Below, piece after piece: positions 52,507 through 63,362 of a DNA stretch of 64,000 nucleotides; within the stretch, counting starts at the first letter, position 1, and the number at the start of each line of letters is the position of its first letter. The notes below the pieces were generated by a model, which saw only the letters and a program-made list of their open reading frames with translations, did no database searches and was not told the DNA's origin. Location: NCBI GenBank assembly GCA_022457155.1, contig JAJGOT010001116.1, forward strand, positions 1-64,000, read 5' to 3'. The stretch is from Cladopsammia gracilis. Lineage: Eukaryota > Cnidaria > Anthozoa > Scleractinia > Dendrophylliidae. Position numbers and translations under genes: made by a program.

Positions 52507-53625
52507 TCACAACGCACTCTCAAAAAGAAGTGGACTCTGGAATACCAGCAGTGGCGGATCATCTCCATTTGGAGTAGAGGTTGTTTGGTTGTGATTCGCG
52601 TCTGTTTTGAATGAAATGAATGAAATGAATGAAAAGGCTGCGAAGGATGTGGAAATTCGCCTACTGTAATATCTTTTGAAGACAAACTTTAAAGCGCGGA
52701 GAAAATCTCTTTTAAGGAAGGTGTACAGCAATGGATTGACCACAGACGTCATGTATCTGATCAGCACAGCGATTTCAGATGGGACTGCCATCGTTGAATT
52801 CGGCAATTGGTTTAGGAGAAATATTACGAACCAGGGCGTCCAACAGAGGAGAAATACACAGGCCATGATGACGAAAAGCAACAAGCATTTCTTTTCAACG
52901 GTTGATTTCGTTTTTACAAGGATGTGTCTTCGTCCCTTGAAGTTCGTTTTTTGAGACCCATTCGATGATGTGCCATTGATGGCTCTGAACATATTCACAA
53001 ATGCGAACACCAAAAAGGTGTATGGTACAATCAAGGCAAACACCAGGCAGAATACGGTAAAACCGAGAAGGAGTTTTGAAGATATTGGGTGGAACACTGG
53101 GTATTTGTTGTCAATCCAGGTAAACGGGATACACGAGACCAGCAGCGAGCAAATCCAGACGGTAGCTAAAACTTTGTGGATGCATTTCTTGTGAATCATT
53201 CGGTGTTTTAGCGGGAATTTAATCGCCATATATCGTTCTGCTGTGACAACTAAAATGTGGTAAACAGTGGCGATGGCTACAAAGTTGTGAAGAACAGTTA
53301 CCAGGAATCCTAGATAGAATTTCATTTCAAAGGACTCAATCAGTGGTGTGAAGTACAATATTGCAAACAAAGGGATGACAACCAAACCACACAGGAAGTC
53401 ACAGAGAGCCAAACTGAAAAGTGGATAGTTAGAAGTAGTTCGCAAGCTTTTATTCTTCAAAAACAAGCAAAGCACTACGCTGTTAATGATGACAATTCCA
53501 GTTGCAATCGATACGAGCTTTGCAATTTCCGTGTAGTTGTTGCCAACTCTATTTGGTCGTGCTGTTACATTTTCAGCTGTGGCGTTTGAAGGAGATGCAA
53601 ACTCGTACTTTTCAATCATAATCAC
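52507..53625 (-). CDS. Class A (rhodopsin-like) G protein-coupled receptor
   Basis: 372 codons, uninterrupted. N-glycosylation sites NAT (14), NVT (19) and NYT (30) lie in the short N-terminus. Key family residues: Asn48 in TM1, LALCD with Asp76 in TM2, ERY (130-132) closing TM3, Trp157 in TM4, Pro201 in TM5, CWTP (261-264) in TM6 and NPLLY (297-301) in TM7, then a helix 8. The usual TM3 cysteine and the loop-2 cysteine are both absent, so the standard disulfide is missing. The coding sequence is intronless. The ligand cannot be told; a monoamine/melatonin-like or orphan cnidarian receptor is possible. ATG at 53623-53625, with a second ATG two codons on. Confidence 0.93.
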   Translation of the reverse strand: MIMIEKYEFASPSNATAENVTARPNRVGNNYTEIAKLVSIATGIVIINSVVLCLFLKNKSLRTTSNYPLFSLALCDFLCGLVVIPLFAILYFTPLIESFEMKFYLGFLVTVLHNFVAIATVYHILVVTAERYMAIKFPLKHRMIHKKCIHKVLATVWICSLLVSCIPFTWIDNKYPVFHPISSKLLLGFTVFCLVFALIVPYTFLVFAFVNMFRAINGTSSNGSQKTNFKGRRHILVKTKSTVEKKCLLLFVIMACVFLLCWTPWFVIFLLNQLPNSTMAVPSEIAVLIRYMTSVVNPLLYTFLKRDFLRALKFVFKRYYSRRISTSFAAFSFISFISFKTDANHNQTTSTPNGDDPPLLVFQSPLLFESAL

Positions 53626-54059
53626 TTTAAAGTGGTTTGAACGAGTTTAAAATGTTATTTCGATAATGGTGACTTCTTTTCACCGCAATTATTGGTCTGG
53701 ACGTTTTTCTTGAGACTCAGTCAGAATTGGTTTTCCCTGAAAGATGAAATGAAGCAGCCTTCTCAGTAACCTATAAAATAGCACAACTGTGATTAAAATT
53801 TTCTATGGACAGAATTCTCTTATTTTTACCATGTTCGACAGTTGTGAATTATTTTTCACTGTAATTAAAAATATAAGTGGAATGAGTATAAACTAGTAAT
53901 AAGCAACTCTAAGTGCATGTCAAGAACGTCCATTATGGCATGTTAAAGCATTCAAAGACATTATTTATAAAGGCGATTAAACAACTTGGTCACCTTTGCC
54001 CTGTAAATCACCGAAAAGATCGACAAAAAGGAGATAGAAAAGAAAGAAAAAGTCAACCA
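53626..54059. promoter_or_regulatory. 5' region of the GPCR gene
   Basis: On the minus strand TTCATCTTTCAG (ending near 53739) is a good splice acceptor about 110 bases before the ATG, so a non-coding upstream exon may exist. No promoter element could be fixed by eye. Confidence 0.3.
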
Positions 54060-54062
54060 TAA

Positions 54063-55444
54063 GGGACTGTGCAATAATTACCTGGAAAAGGGGGGGGGGT
54101 GGGGGTGGGGGGGGAGGGCAGTAAAACGAGAGGGGGGCACAATGTTAACTCACAGCCTTAGGGAGGGGGATAACATGTAAATTTCTGCACAGGGCACCTC
54201 ACGACTCTACACAGAGCGAAGCAGAGATAACCAATGCAGCGATCGGAGAAGCACTGACGTCGGGTAAGCCTGTCGAGCCACCAAAAGACCCCTTTCATGG
54301 ACTAACAACTGAGGAGATTGATAATATGACTTTGATAGAAATAGACCAACATTGTGTTCAGTGGAAGGTGCGGAATACTTGGGCAATGGTTGGAGAAATT
54401 TCCTCCCGAATCAGCGACGAATCCAGCCCCGGGAAGCATGACTTTCTCGTTTCCGTTACCAGCTACCCTCAAGAGAAGCAGGTTTTATTCTTCTTGGCTA
54501 AATATCTAATGAAATGGAACAAATCTTACTTGCAGACAAAAAGATCGATGTGTGGGAATGCTTTGTTTGAAAAGCTTGAGAAATTAAAAGAAGATCATGT
54601 TCGTCAGGGGCAGTACGTGCGATGGATGCATCAATGAAGGTTGGACAAGAGGTGTTCATGTCAAACGTTCTCAAGTTCCAACCCTAGATGCTGCTTCGCC
54701 TGGAAAGTATTTACCATTCACTACGGCAACGTCCACTGGAGACCAGATCGACAAGTTTCTCCCAAGTGTCCAGATAAAGAAATTGTTCAACGAGGGAAAA
54801 TTGCCCTCCTCTGAAGAAAGGTCTTTGTAAGAGTTATGTTCCCAGTACAACGTGGACGAAACTGCATGTAAAAGTTATGGACAGCACCTTGAGTTCCTCG
54901 ATGCAAAAGCCAAACAAAAAAAGAGTAAGAGAAAGGAACACTCTTCCGCTTATTTCTTGGACAATTGAAAAAGATGTAAAAACGCTTACAAACAAGCAGC
55001 TGAAAATGTATCTAAAGCAAAAAAGGTCTCAAGATCAGTGGAAGTAAGACTGAGTTGATTCATCGAGTTCTCACCCACGCACGCGCGAACCTTAGTGCCA
55101 GAGATGCTGTAGAAGATGAGGAATCACCCAATTCATGCGAAGACGACACAAGCTCAGAATCCAGTGATTCTGATGACTCTTCAAACGACTCTTCAACATA
55201 CATGGAAGACTCATTTGAATTGATGTTTGTACCGGAGAAAGAAATCGAACTAGTTAACTATGTATGAGGGAATAAATGGGAGGAGACTTAGGGGGGGGGG
55301 GGCATGCTTAATGTTATCATTATGTGAAGAGGGGGGGGGGGGGGTGTGAAATTAATTTTTGCTTAATGAGAGGGGGTATGACTTAGTTTTGGGCCATATT
55401 GCACCCATTTTACTGCCCCCTCCAGGTAATTATTGCACTGTCCC
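54063..55444. mobile_element. TIR element carrying a SAP-domain gene remnant
   Basis: Ends GGGACTGTGCAATAATTACC and GGTAATTATTGCACTGTCCC are exact inverted repeats of 20 bases. TAA flanks both sides (54060-54062 and 55445-55447). G-rich tracts lie inside each end. A 3-bp TAA duplication fits PIF/Harbinger, but no DDE transposase is present. Confidence 0.75.
54194..55267 (+). pseudogene. Broken gene with C-terminal SAP domain
   Basis: Frame 1 (open from about 54194; ATG at 54326) runs to a stop at 54637 and includes IDQHCVQWKVRNTWAMVGE. Frame 2 from about 54597 continues VPTLDAASPGKYLPF and a charged segment, with an in-frame TAA near 54830. LTNKQLKMYLKQ (55000) followed in another frame by ISGSKTELIHRVLTH matches the SAP DNA-binding fold. 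An acidic Ser/Asp-rich tail ends at 55267. At least two frameshifts and one stop. It has no introns, so it may be a transposon gene or a captured retrocopy. Confidence 0.65.
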
Positions 55445-55590
55445 TAATAACTGATAGTTTGTCTGTAAAAAATGCCCTACAATGTTTCTACAATGTTCTT
55501 CAATGTTGGAAGAAAAAATTAAAGTTGTGCATGCATTTGTAAAACGACGAAGGAAGTTGGTCAAAATATCTATAATTCAGGACAATAAAT

Positions 55591-55653
55591 ATTATTATTA
55601 TTATTATTATTATTATTAAACGTAAGCTTGTTTGAGAATTTTTTTAATAAAGG

Positions 55654-55699
<46 letters not shown>
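55591..55699. repeat. Two (ATT)n microsatellites
   Basis: ATT runs at 55591-55618 and 55658-55699 with 40 bases between. Confidence 0.95.
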
Positions 55700-56164
55700 G
55701 ATTGGAAAAAATCAGGCAATCAAAGACTGTGTCTAAAAATTACATGCATAAAGTCTAATGTTCCTTCGGGAACTTTCCACTTTTCTGTAAGTGACTGTAA
55801 AATGACCTAAAATTGTAGATTATTTTATGGTCAATATATTTTTTCTTGGCAGGTGAAATAACATAATTTATGATTCTTCTCGGTGTATTGTTTTCGTTAG
55901 TGTTGCATAGGAATAAAGTAATAATATATATTTTTTACTCTTGAACAATTATAATCTATGTCAGAACCTTAAAGCAACAGTTGGATCAAATTTTTCGAAT
56001 TTGTTGTTTAGTAAACAAGGTATATGAATACAAGTCGAAACCGTTTTCAATCCGAGCACAGGAAGGCCGTATTTTTGGATTGCACATTTAGATTATTTTT
56101 TTTCGGCGGTCATTAAATTTGCATGTACGCAAGCAAAGATAGCCAGCGGAAGTGACGTCAGTGA
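55700..56164. other. No recognisable feature
   Basis: AT-rich DNA without a supported gene or repeat. Confidence 0.5.
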
Positions 56165-56168
56165 TTAA

Positions 56169-56726
56169 CCCTATTCGGCCTGGGGTGACACAAAGTGCCC
56201 GCGCTAAGTTTCAACATTTATAACCTCTTTAATATGTATTCAAACGCTATCAAACTTTGTGACTTTTCCTAAAATTTATCTGGCAACAATTTCATATGAC
56301 AATTTTTTGATCACGAGACTTGATGTTTCCATGGCAACACGATTTTGACAGCCATGTTTTTTTGAAATTTGCATATTTATACCTTTGAATGAGGAAAAAC
56401 AATGTTTATTGGTATAACTTTTATATTTTACGTCATTTGGCGCTTATTTATTGGTTTTGATTAATTTTGAGTTAATTTGGCCGGTTTTTAAGTGGTTTTA
56501 AACAATTTCAGAAATCCAAGATGGTGGCCGCATAACTAATTACCTAATAACTAGGTAATATGTCATCGTTCCATTGTGCGGACTGCTAAGGATACAGTTT
56601 TGGACCTACTATGTACCCTCTAGGTTTTATTGCAATAGCCTTAATGTTCTTGTAGTTACGAAAGGGTGCCCCCCCCCCCCCCCCCGCCAGGCTCAGGAAC
56701 TCGAAAAAAGCCCAGGCCGAATAGGG
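56169..56726. mobile_element. piggyBac-type MITE, short copy
   Basis: CCCTATTCGGCCTGGGGTG follows TTAA (56165-56168); the right end AGGCCGAATAGGG is followed by TTCA, a likely mutated TTAA. Interior blocks (ATTTATAACCTC, GACTTTTCCTAAAATTTATC, CCATGGCAAC) match 33798-35060. One CCAAGATGGTGGCCGC motif is at 56516. Confidence 0.8.
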
Positions 56727-59700
56727 TTCAGATTAGTGAGTCCTCCTTCCAGACAGCAACGGCCAGTTTGTAGGTTGCGCATAAAACAACTATTATAGAA
56801 TTTGAATGGTTATTTGGCCATGGTCACCTAATTTTGCTTGACAGCATTAAAAAGGATAGATTTTTTTTCACCAAATTGAAAAAAAGGTTTCTAGTCTTAA
56901 GTAGGGAAATTTGGAATGATTGCGATATCCGTAGGAGGAGATTTTTGACTTGCTACATTTAACGGGAAATTAAAGACAGGTCGTAAAATAGTATAGGAAG
57001 TATTCATGGATACTAGTCGTCTCCAAAGATATATCAGTTGGAGTCTATTTAAGACTTAGGATGCTTTCCCAAGCCATGAACTTGAATTCTAAAGTACTTA
57101 CAGAGTTCACAATGGCTGGGTGCAAAGATACCAAGTTTCAAGAAGTAGAAAGAACGAATGTTGATGCTCTTGGCATTGCTCGTCCTACGGCTTCTGAAAA
57201 ACATCTTCTGAAATATACATGAACTGATATAAAAAGTTGGTGAGTTCCTATGAGCTTTAAGGCCACATCGGCATGCGGTCCGGCAGAACTGCCTTGGAGG
57301 TCGAGATAAACGGCAGGATAATTAATTTTGTTTTGAACAGGTTTTCGTTGATATAGTTTTAATCTATTGTAGATTCGTTCCAAGTGAGAAACGTAAATAC
57401 AGTAGAAATTGCGAAGTATGAACTCCTTATTGTAGCTCCGGTCACTTGAATCACAAAAATGTGCGGACGAATAAACGTTCGAAAAAAATCTAAATTGTTC
57501 TCGTCCGAAGAAAAATCAGTCACAAAATTTTCGATAATGTATATTGAGGTAAATTGGAACCAAAAATTTTACAACCAGAAAGCTCAATGGTGTGCTCCAT
57601 AAATATTGCTATCCTAGCGAATTAAATTATCGTCTTTTTCAATCATACCGAGATGAGGAGTTAATAAGCCCGTCTAAAGTTTTGGCATCCCAACTGTGAA
57701 GAGAAGAGAAAGTTCCTTCTAAAACTAATAGGAATTCAACAACATTTTATATCAGTAAAATTACAGTACAACATCTCCATGTTTGACAGTTTAATGCCAT
57801 CAAACCGCGAAGTTATAATTAACTTTATAATCTAATCTTTAAAATCTTTAATATTTTTAATTTAGATTACTATTGTTTTGTACAGCTGGTGTGCTGTCCA
57901 CAAGAATTTCACCGACTTAATAAAATTTAGATGTTGATGTAGTTTTGTGGATGTTTATTGTTTTAAATGTTTTCTTTTTTCGAAGAATTTTCGATTTAAC
58001 AGAACACAGTTCTCTGTGCGTCCTTTGCAGTCTTTAATATTCTGTGTTGACAGAAGCCGGTAGCAGCAAGACAGAAAACAGACATGTCTCAGTAAAGCCC
58101 TGATATAAATAAAGTCAAATCATCACACACAACATACTATCTTACAGTCTTTCGATTCTGGTAATGAACTCTGACTTTAGTCAGCTTTTGTTTTTCGAGT
58201 CGTTATTAATTGAGATCAAAAGATCATCTCTGAACACAGGAATCAAATCTGATAAAGAATAGCTATTAATTGATCAATTATTGAGTACGTCTTGTATTGT
58301 TACTATGCATGTTTATTAAAAAAAACGCCACAAATTTTCTTTATTAATTATATTTAACCATAAACTTAAATTCCAAGTTTAACAAGATGCCCTTAGGAGT
58401 TGTTATCGTTTTTTTTTATTTTTTCCACTCACTTAATTTAAAGTGAAATAATGGTAAACATGGTGAAGTGTTTAATGTAATGAAAAAGCCAGAGCCTTAT
58501 CAAACTGTAAATGAAGTAGTGCGATGTACATTGACTTAAGGGTAGTTGCAACCTTCGACTGACAAAAATTAAAAAAAAAAAAAAAAACTCGACCAAAATA
58601 AAGTTTATTGTTTACTCTTACATTTCAAATAACGAATTTAAAAAAAATCTTTATTGAAGAAATGCATTTTAAAATTAAAGTTAATTAATCACAAGGGTGT
58701 CATAAGCTTCTTAATGAGTAGCCGCCTCGGGGAACTTTTCGGGGCATTTAAACAGCAATTAGGCTTTACACTTGTGGCCGGAAAAAAGTCACCATCAAAC
58801 CAAAATTAGTTAGAATTGGGTTGAAAAATTAATTTGCTTTGAACTTGAGCTTGTTGTACGACGTCGTGACCGAATTTCCAACGAATTATATTCTATAGTA
58901 GTTGACGCGAAGGAGTGCTGCTGATTCATTGGCTCACGGTGCTTTGAGGTGGTTTAATCTCCTGTGAAGGCGCTGTGTTGTTCAAATATCACCCTCTATC
59001 GTTGAAATAATTTACAGGGTTATGTAGGTGTGAAGGACTTTCGTGATATTTGGCCAAAAAAGGGATTATGACGAACAAAACTGTTTCAAGGAATTTTCAT
59101 TGATATCTGAAATATCTTTCGCGTGTCGACCATCTCGCATGTTTTTAGCCACTCCAACTTTGTACGCAGATATATACCTCGTCAACCCGATCAGAACGCT
59201 TTTGTGATTGATCCTTTGTGCATAACAATGTGCAGCTATTAAGCTCTTGCCGCGGCAATTAATCAATTAAACAATCCTCGGTCGTTTGGCGGTTTCTCGG
59301 CTCCTGGCCATTCGTAAAAAAACAAAGCGTTATAATTATACTTTTAGTGATATAAGTTTATCATATTTCTCAAATTTAAATACCATACAAGGCCTAAATC
59401 ATCAAGTCCATGCCAAAATAATTTTCCTCATTTGCGAGAGATATGCCTAAAATACAGCTTTTCGACGATTACTCTGCTAAAATAAACTTGAAATGATCCC
59501 GGTCATACTGTGTTAATATACATTTCACACCTTATAGGCCTTAAGGGAGATATGTCATGGCGAATTGGACGTTTTTGAGTCAAAAATGCTCGTTGATATC
59601 CATTTCCATCCTAGAAATATGAAGCCTAAAACACCTGCCTTTACTCTAAGAGCAATGGTAAATATTTGGTATATATTTGGGTTTCCACTGATATAAATAT

Positions 59701-59961
59701 GTCCTTTGGCTTTTTAAAATAACACTAACGCTTTACCAACTTATATTACGATTCTCAGATACTTTTGGCTGCTTTTGAGACGTCAATATAAAGACGTATT
59801 GACGTCTCAAAAACCAGCCTGTGATGGTTGAAAATTATCCTGGGCAAAATTTAAAATTATCGCCAAAGGAAAGGCAAAAATTATGATTACATTAATTTGT
59901 TAGGTTTGGCAGCTAAAACAATGCTGTATTTAAAGGAATGATGTCCCACCGAAATAGCAAA
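56727..59961. other. AT-rich stretch without a recognised gene
   Basis: 3.2 kb with no convincing coding signal on either strand. A poly-A run lies at 58572-58587 and a small hairpin (TTTTGAGACGTCAATA against TATTGACGTCTCAAAA) at 59773-59812. Short frames such as 57138-57383 (-) carry no known motif. Confidence 0.5.
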
Positions 59962-60102
59962 TGTTATGGTGCACTTTTATCCTTGGTGCAAATTTTATTT
60001 TCCTTTGTTCAAAACTCATTATCATACATTGTCATACATTGCTATACCTCAAAACAAAGGAAAATAAAATTTGCACCAAGGACAAAATTGCACCACAACA
60101 TA
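59962..60102. mobile_element. Hairpin MITE
   Basis: TCCTTGGTGCAAATTTTATT is mirrored by AATAAAATTTGCACCAAGGA, with TGGTGCA/TGCACCA beyond. About 140 bp with a 45-base loop. Confidence 0.75.
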
Positions 60103-60236
60103 TGGAGCTTATACCTCATTCACACCAACGCTTTAATTAAACATGTTTAAATGTTGTTTAGTTTAAAACAGGTTTAGAAACATACATCCTAAATTCCCGA
60201 AATATTTGGAGTGAAATCTTTACTTAAAGCAACTTA

Positions 60237-60921
60237 GGCCCGGTTCAAACGTCGAACTTTACATGTGCCGAACCTAATACCTATTTAGGTCGACCCAAAC
60301 TATTAAGTTCGACTGTTGATTCAGACGGTCGAACTTTACATGTGCCGAACCTAATTCGTGGCGAAAAGAAATATCATCCTTACTGCTTAAAATAGGGAAA
60401 TAAACCGAAAAAAGTAAAATTCACCAAGCCTGGAAATTCTTGTTTTGATTTTAGTGTGCTTTGTTTTCTGAGGATCGTGATCGTGATATTTGGACAAAAT
60501 AAAGTAACGCCATAAATTTTAAAATACATTACGATTTCTTTATGGTCCTTTATGGATATAAAGAAGACCGATTTAAGCTGTCCAGTTTCAGTCTAAAAAT
60601 CTACAACGTGAATGCTGGTAACCGTCGTCACGCTTCTGAGTTCTGTCTGCAAAGGCGCGAAAACCCACTAAATAGCCAATCAGAAGCGCGGTTATATTGA
60701 AAAATACGTTAACATAATTTATGCATTAGGTTCGGCACATGTGAAGTATGAATCGAAGTCGATCTTTTGCCGTTCTATTCGACAAGCTCAGTCGAATAGA
60801 ACGGCAGAGTCGACCTAAATACAAAAGTGCCGTTCCTAATTGATTCATACGTCGAACTTTACATGTGCCGAACCTAATTATTAGGTTCGGCACATGTAAA
60901 GTTCGACGTTTGAACCGGGCC
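60237..60921. mobile_element. Harbinger-type MITE with multiple terminal motifs
   Basis: GGCCCGGTTCAAACGTCGAA and its complement form the ends, with TTA on each side (60234-60236 and 60922-60924). The ACTTTACATGTGCCGAACCT motif occurs several times in both orientations. 60765-60806 forms a further hairpin (GCCGTTCTATTCGAC/GTCGAATAGAACGGC). No coding sequence. A diverged end of the same family is at 30955. Confidence 0.8.
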
Positions 60922-60954
60922 TTAATGACTTTTGTTATCATTCCAGGTAGTTTG

Positions 60955-60991
60955 AGCCATATATATATATATACATATATACAATTACAAT

Positions 60992-61071
<80 letters not shown>
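60955..61071. repeat. (TA)n microsatellite
   Basis: Short TA run at 60957-60980 and a long one at 60994-61071, left of the tRNA-bearing inverted repeat. A matching run lies to the right (61418-61497). Confidence 0.95.
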
Positions 61072-61074
<3 letters not shown>

Positions 61075-61121
61075 CAGTATATGAGAGAACCCCTTACCCT
61101 GCACACCCCAAATAATCATAT

Positions 61122-61412
61122 TTACTGAATAAATGTTTGAAAGAAAATTTGCCCTGAGTGGGATTTGAACCCACGTCCCCCTGTACACTAGTCAGGTGTG
61201 ACAACCACTACACCATCAGGACAACCATGCTGGCAACATGGCAATCGAAGAGGTGATTTCAAATGGAGTTATAGGCTTCCCCTGCCTTGTCACCTCGAAA
61301 GAAAAAATCCCGGGAGGCCCACGTCTGAATTACATAAATCACCTCTTCGATTGCCATGTTGCCAGCATGGTTGTCCCACTCAGGGCAAATTTTCTTTCAA
61401 ACATTTATTCAT
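61122..61412. repeat. Inverted repeat between TA microsatellites
   Basis: Outer arms TGAATAAATGTTTGAAAGAA and TTCTTTCAAACATTTATTCA, continuing inward with AATTTGCCCTGAGTGGG mirrored by CCCACTCAGGGCAAATT. Inner arms CAACCATGCTGGCAACATGG and CCATGTTGCCAGCATGGTTG. The left arm contains a full tRNA-like fold; the right arm keeps only its 3' end. Confidence 0.8.
61151..61224 (-). tRNA. tRNA-like sequence, anticodon uncertain (AGT by best fold)
   Basis: 74 bases fold as a cloverleaf: acceptor TGTCCTG/CAGGGCA with seven pairs, D-arm GTG..CAC with the A-box-like GGTGTAGTGGTTG, T-arm GTGGG/CCCAC with the loop TTCAAAT. The anticodon stem CCTGA/ACAGG has one mismatch and places AGT in the loop. An alternative fold would give GAC. 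Its position inside an inverted repeat suggests a tRNA-derived mobile unit and not a working tRNA gene. Confidence 0.55.

Positions 61413-61417
<5 letters not shown>

Positions 61418-61497
<80 letters not shown>
61418..61497. repeat. (TA)n microsatellite
   Basis: About 80 bases of TA repeat, right of the tRNA-bearing inverted repeat. Confidence 0.97.
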
Positions 61498-61501
<4 letters not shown>

Positions 61502-61582
61502 TTAAAAACGTTCAAGATAGAGACTAAAAACATAATAAAACTAAACAACATTTAAACATGTTTAACCGTTGGTGTGAATGGG

Positions 61583-62442
61583 GCTTCAGTTGGATAAAAA
61601 GATTCTATATTCTATAGAGCAAAACAAAAGCAGTAGTTTGGAGATAAAGTGCAGGATTGCAAGAATTACAGTTTATGAAGTTTGATTTATTGATAATAAA
61701 TCGAGAAATCAAACTTGCCATTCTTGTGACATTTTTCTAGCCGTTAGTAATTTGTCTGTCTAGTTTATATTTTTTTGCTTCTATCACTTTTGACGATGAT
61801 TTCTTCCAATTTCTAGATAATAAAGAAAGCTTAAACCAAGTTTCTGGTCATAATAATGAAAACACGATATTTCAGCCGGGACAGCGGTCTTTTTAGTTCG
61901 ACGATCCCTTTATCGAAAGTTAACGATAATATGAGTTTTAAAGCTGCATTGGTTTGTTCGAACGGTTTGTTTACATGGAGTTGCTGTGCTCGCTCAAATT
62001 ACGCAATCATGATTTTGCACAAAGCTTTTGGCTAAAAACTCGACAAATTTGCGCTGTTTACTCATTTTGTCAACGTTTGTAACTTTGAGAAACATGATAA
62101 AGATGTTCTACGGAATTTGTCTTGCTTTTTTGAGAATTTTATCGCGTGAAAAGTTCGTGTTTTCGAAACTAATTTTTGCAAAACAAAAATCTGATTACGC
62201 GTACAAAACGTCTCGTGCGACAGCTAATGACTGGTGAAAATTCCAGTTTTGATCAAATTATGTTCAGTTTTACTTTCTTTTTGCCCAAAATTATATATTT
62301 TCTTACAACTATAGCCGTCATGGCCGTCTCGAAATCGAACTGAGTTTATAAAAAGTTGGTAAAGCGTTGTGGAATACAACGAACAAAGCAATATTGGTCA
62401 AAGTGACATAACCCCTATCCCTGTAACGAAATAAATACGATG
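61583..62442. other. No gene recognised
   Basis: AT-rich sequence. The frame at 62028-62237 has no known motif and no coding support. Confidence 0.4.
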
Positions 62443-62446
62443 TTAA

Positions 62447-63358
62447 CCCTATTCAGACTGGGCCTTTTTAGGCAATCTGTGACTGGGGGGGGCTCCTCGG
62501 ACCCCCCTTCATATCTCTGTAACCAGTAAGGCTAGGACCGTGAAATTTTCACACAATGTTCATCTCCATACAAGGAAACCTCACACCCAGTTTTGACCTG
62601 CCACACCCAATTATGACGTCACAATGACATCATTTTTGTTTTTCTGACGTTTCTTTGATATTTTTCCATCCAGATACTTAAAATATCAAATATAACTGTA
62701 AAATCATCTCTTTAATATTAAAACATAATAAATACAAACAAAGACACACTTTTAAAGTGAGAAAAAGCAAAAAAAGGCGATAAAACTATATCTTTGAAAT
62801 TATTGTCCGCCATCTTGGATCCGCCATCTTGGATCCGCCATCTTGGATTTCCTTTTTTTTCGTTTAAATTAAAATTTAAAAAATATCTAAAAGAGAAAAG
62901 GATCAGAATGTATAAAACACGTATCAAACTAATGTCTATTACCCAAACAATGAACTTAGAAGCTTTTTTTTATAAATAGTACAACATTTTTCCTTATCAG
63001 TAAAAGAGAGCAAAAATTTGCCTACCCCTCCCCCCCAAATATTTGATGTTAAAAATTGTTGATGTCTTTCAAGAACTAGTCACAAGAAAAAACTATTCTA
63101 ACAAGAAAATGCACTATAAGTCAAAGAACAAGATCTTAAAATAAAAAATTCACCATATTTTAATATTTTGAAAACCTATGTGTCATGGCAACAAGGTTAA
63201 TCACACTGACATGTTATGGATACCAAAATGTCCCTAGATAAATTCTAGGAAAAGTCAGAAAATTTCAGCCTCGTAGCTTTTTCGGTGTAAGAGTTATCGC
63301 AATTTTACTGGAGGGGGGGTTCGAAAAGCCCCCCCCCCCCCCCCCAGTCTGAATAGGG
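62447..63358. mobile_element. piggyBac-type MITE, copy A2
   Basis: TTAA (62443-62446) then CCCTATTCAGACTGGGCC; the end CAGTCTGAATAGGG is followed by TTAA (63359-63362). It closely matches 13362-14253 along its length. It has three CCATCTTGGATCC units (62809-62848), where the other copy has two, and a C tract of about 19 at the right end. Non-coding. Confidence 0.92.
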
Positions 63359-63362
63359 TTAA

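Larger units (their letters stand above)
60108..61582. mobile_element. Outer inverted-repeat unit enclosing two others
   Basis: Left CATTCACACCAACGCTTTAA, then ACATGTTTAAATGTTGTTTA. Right TAAACAACATTTAAACATGT, then TTAACCGTTGGTGTGAATG. The arms are about 50 bases. It encloses the Harbinger-type MITE at 60237 and the tRNA-bearing inverted repeat at 61122. Target duplication not determined. Confidence 0.6.
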
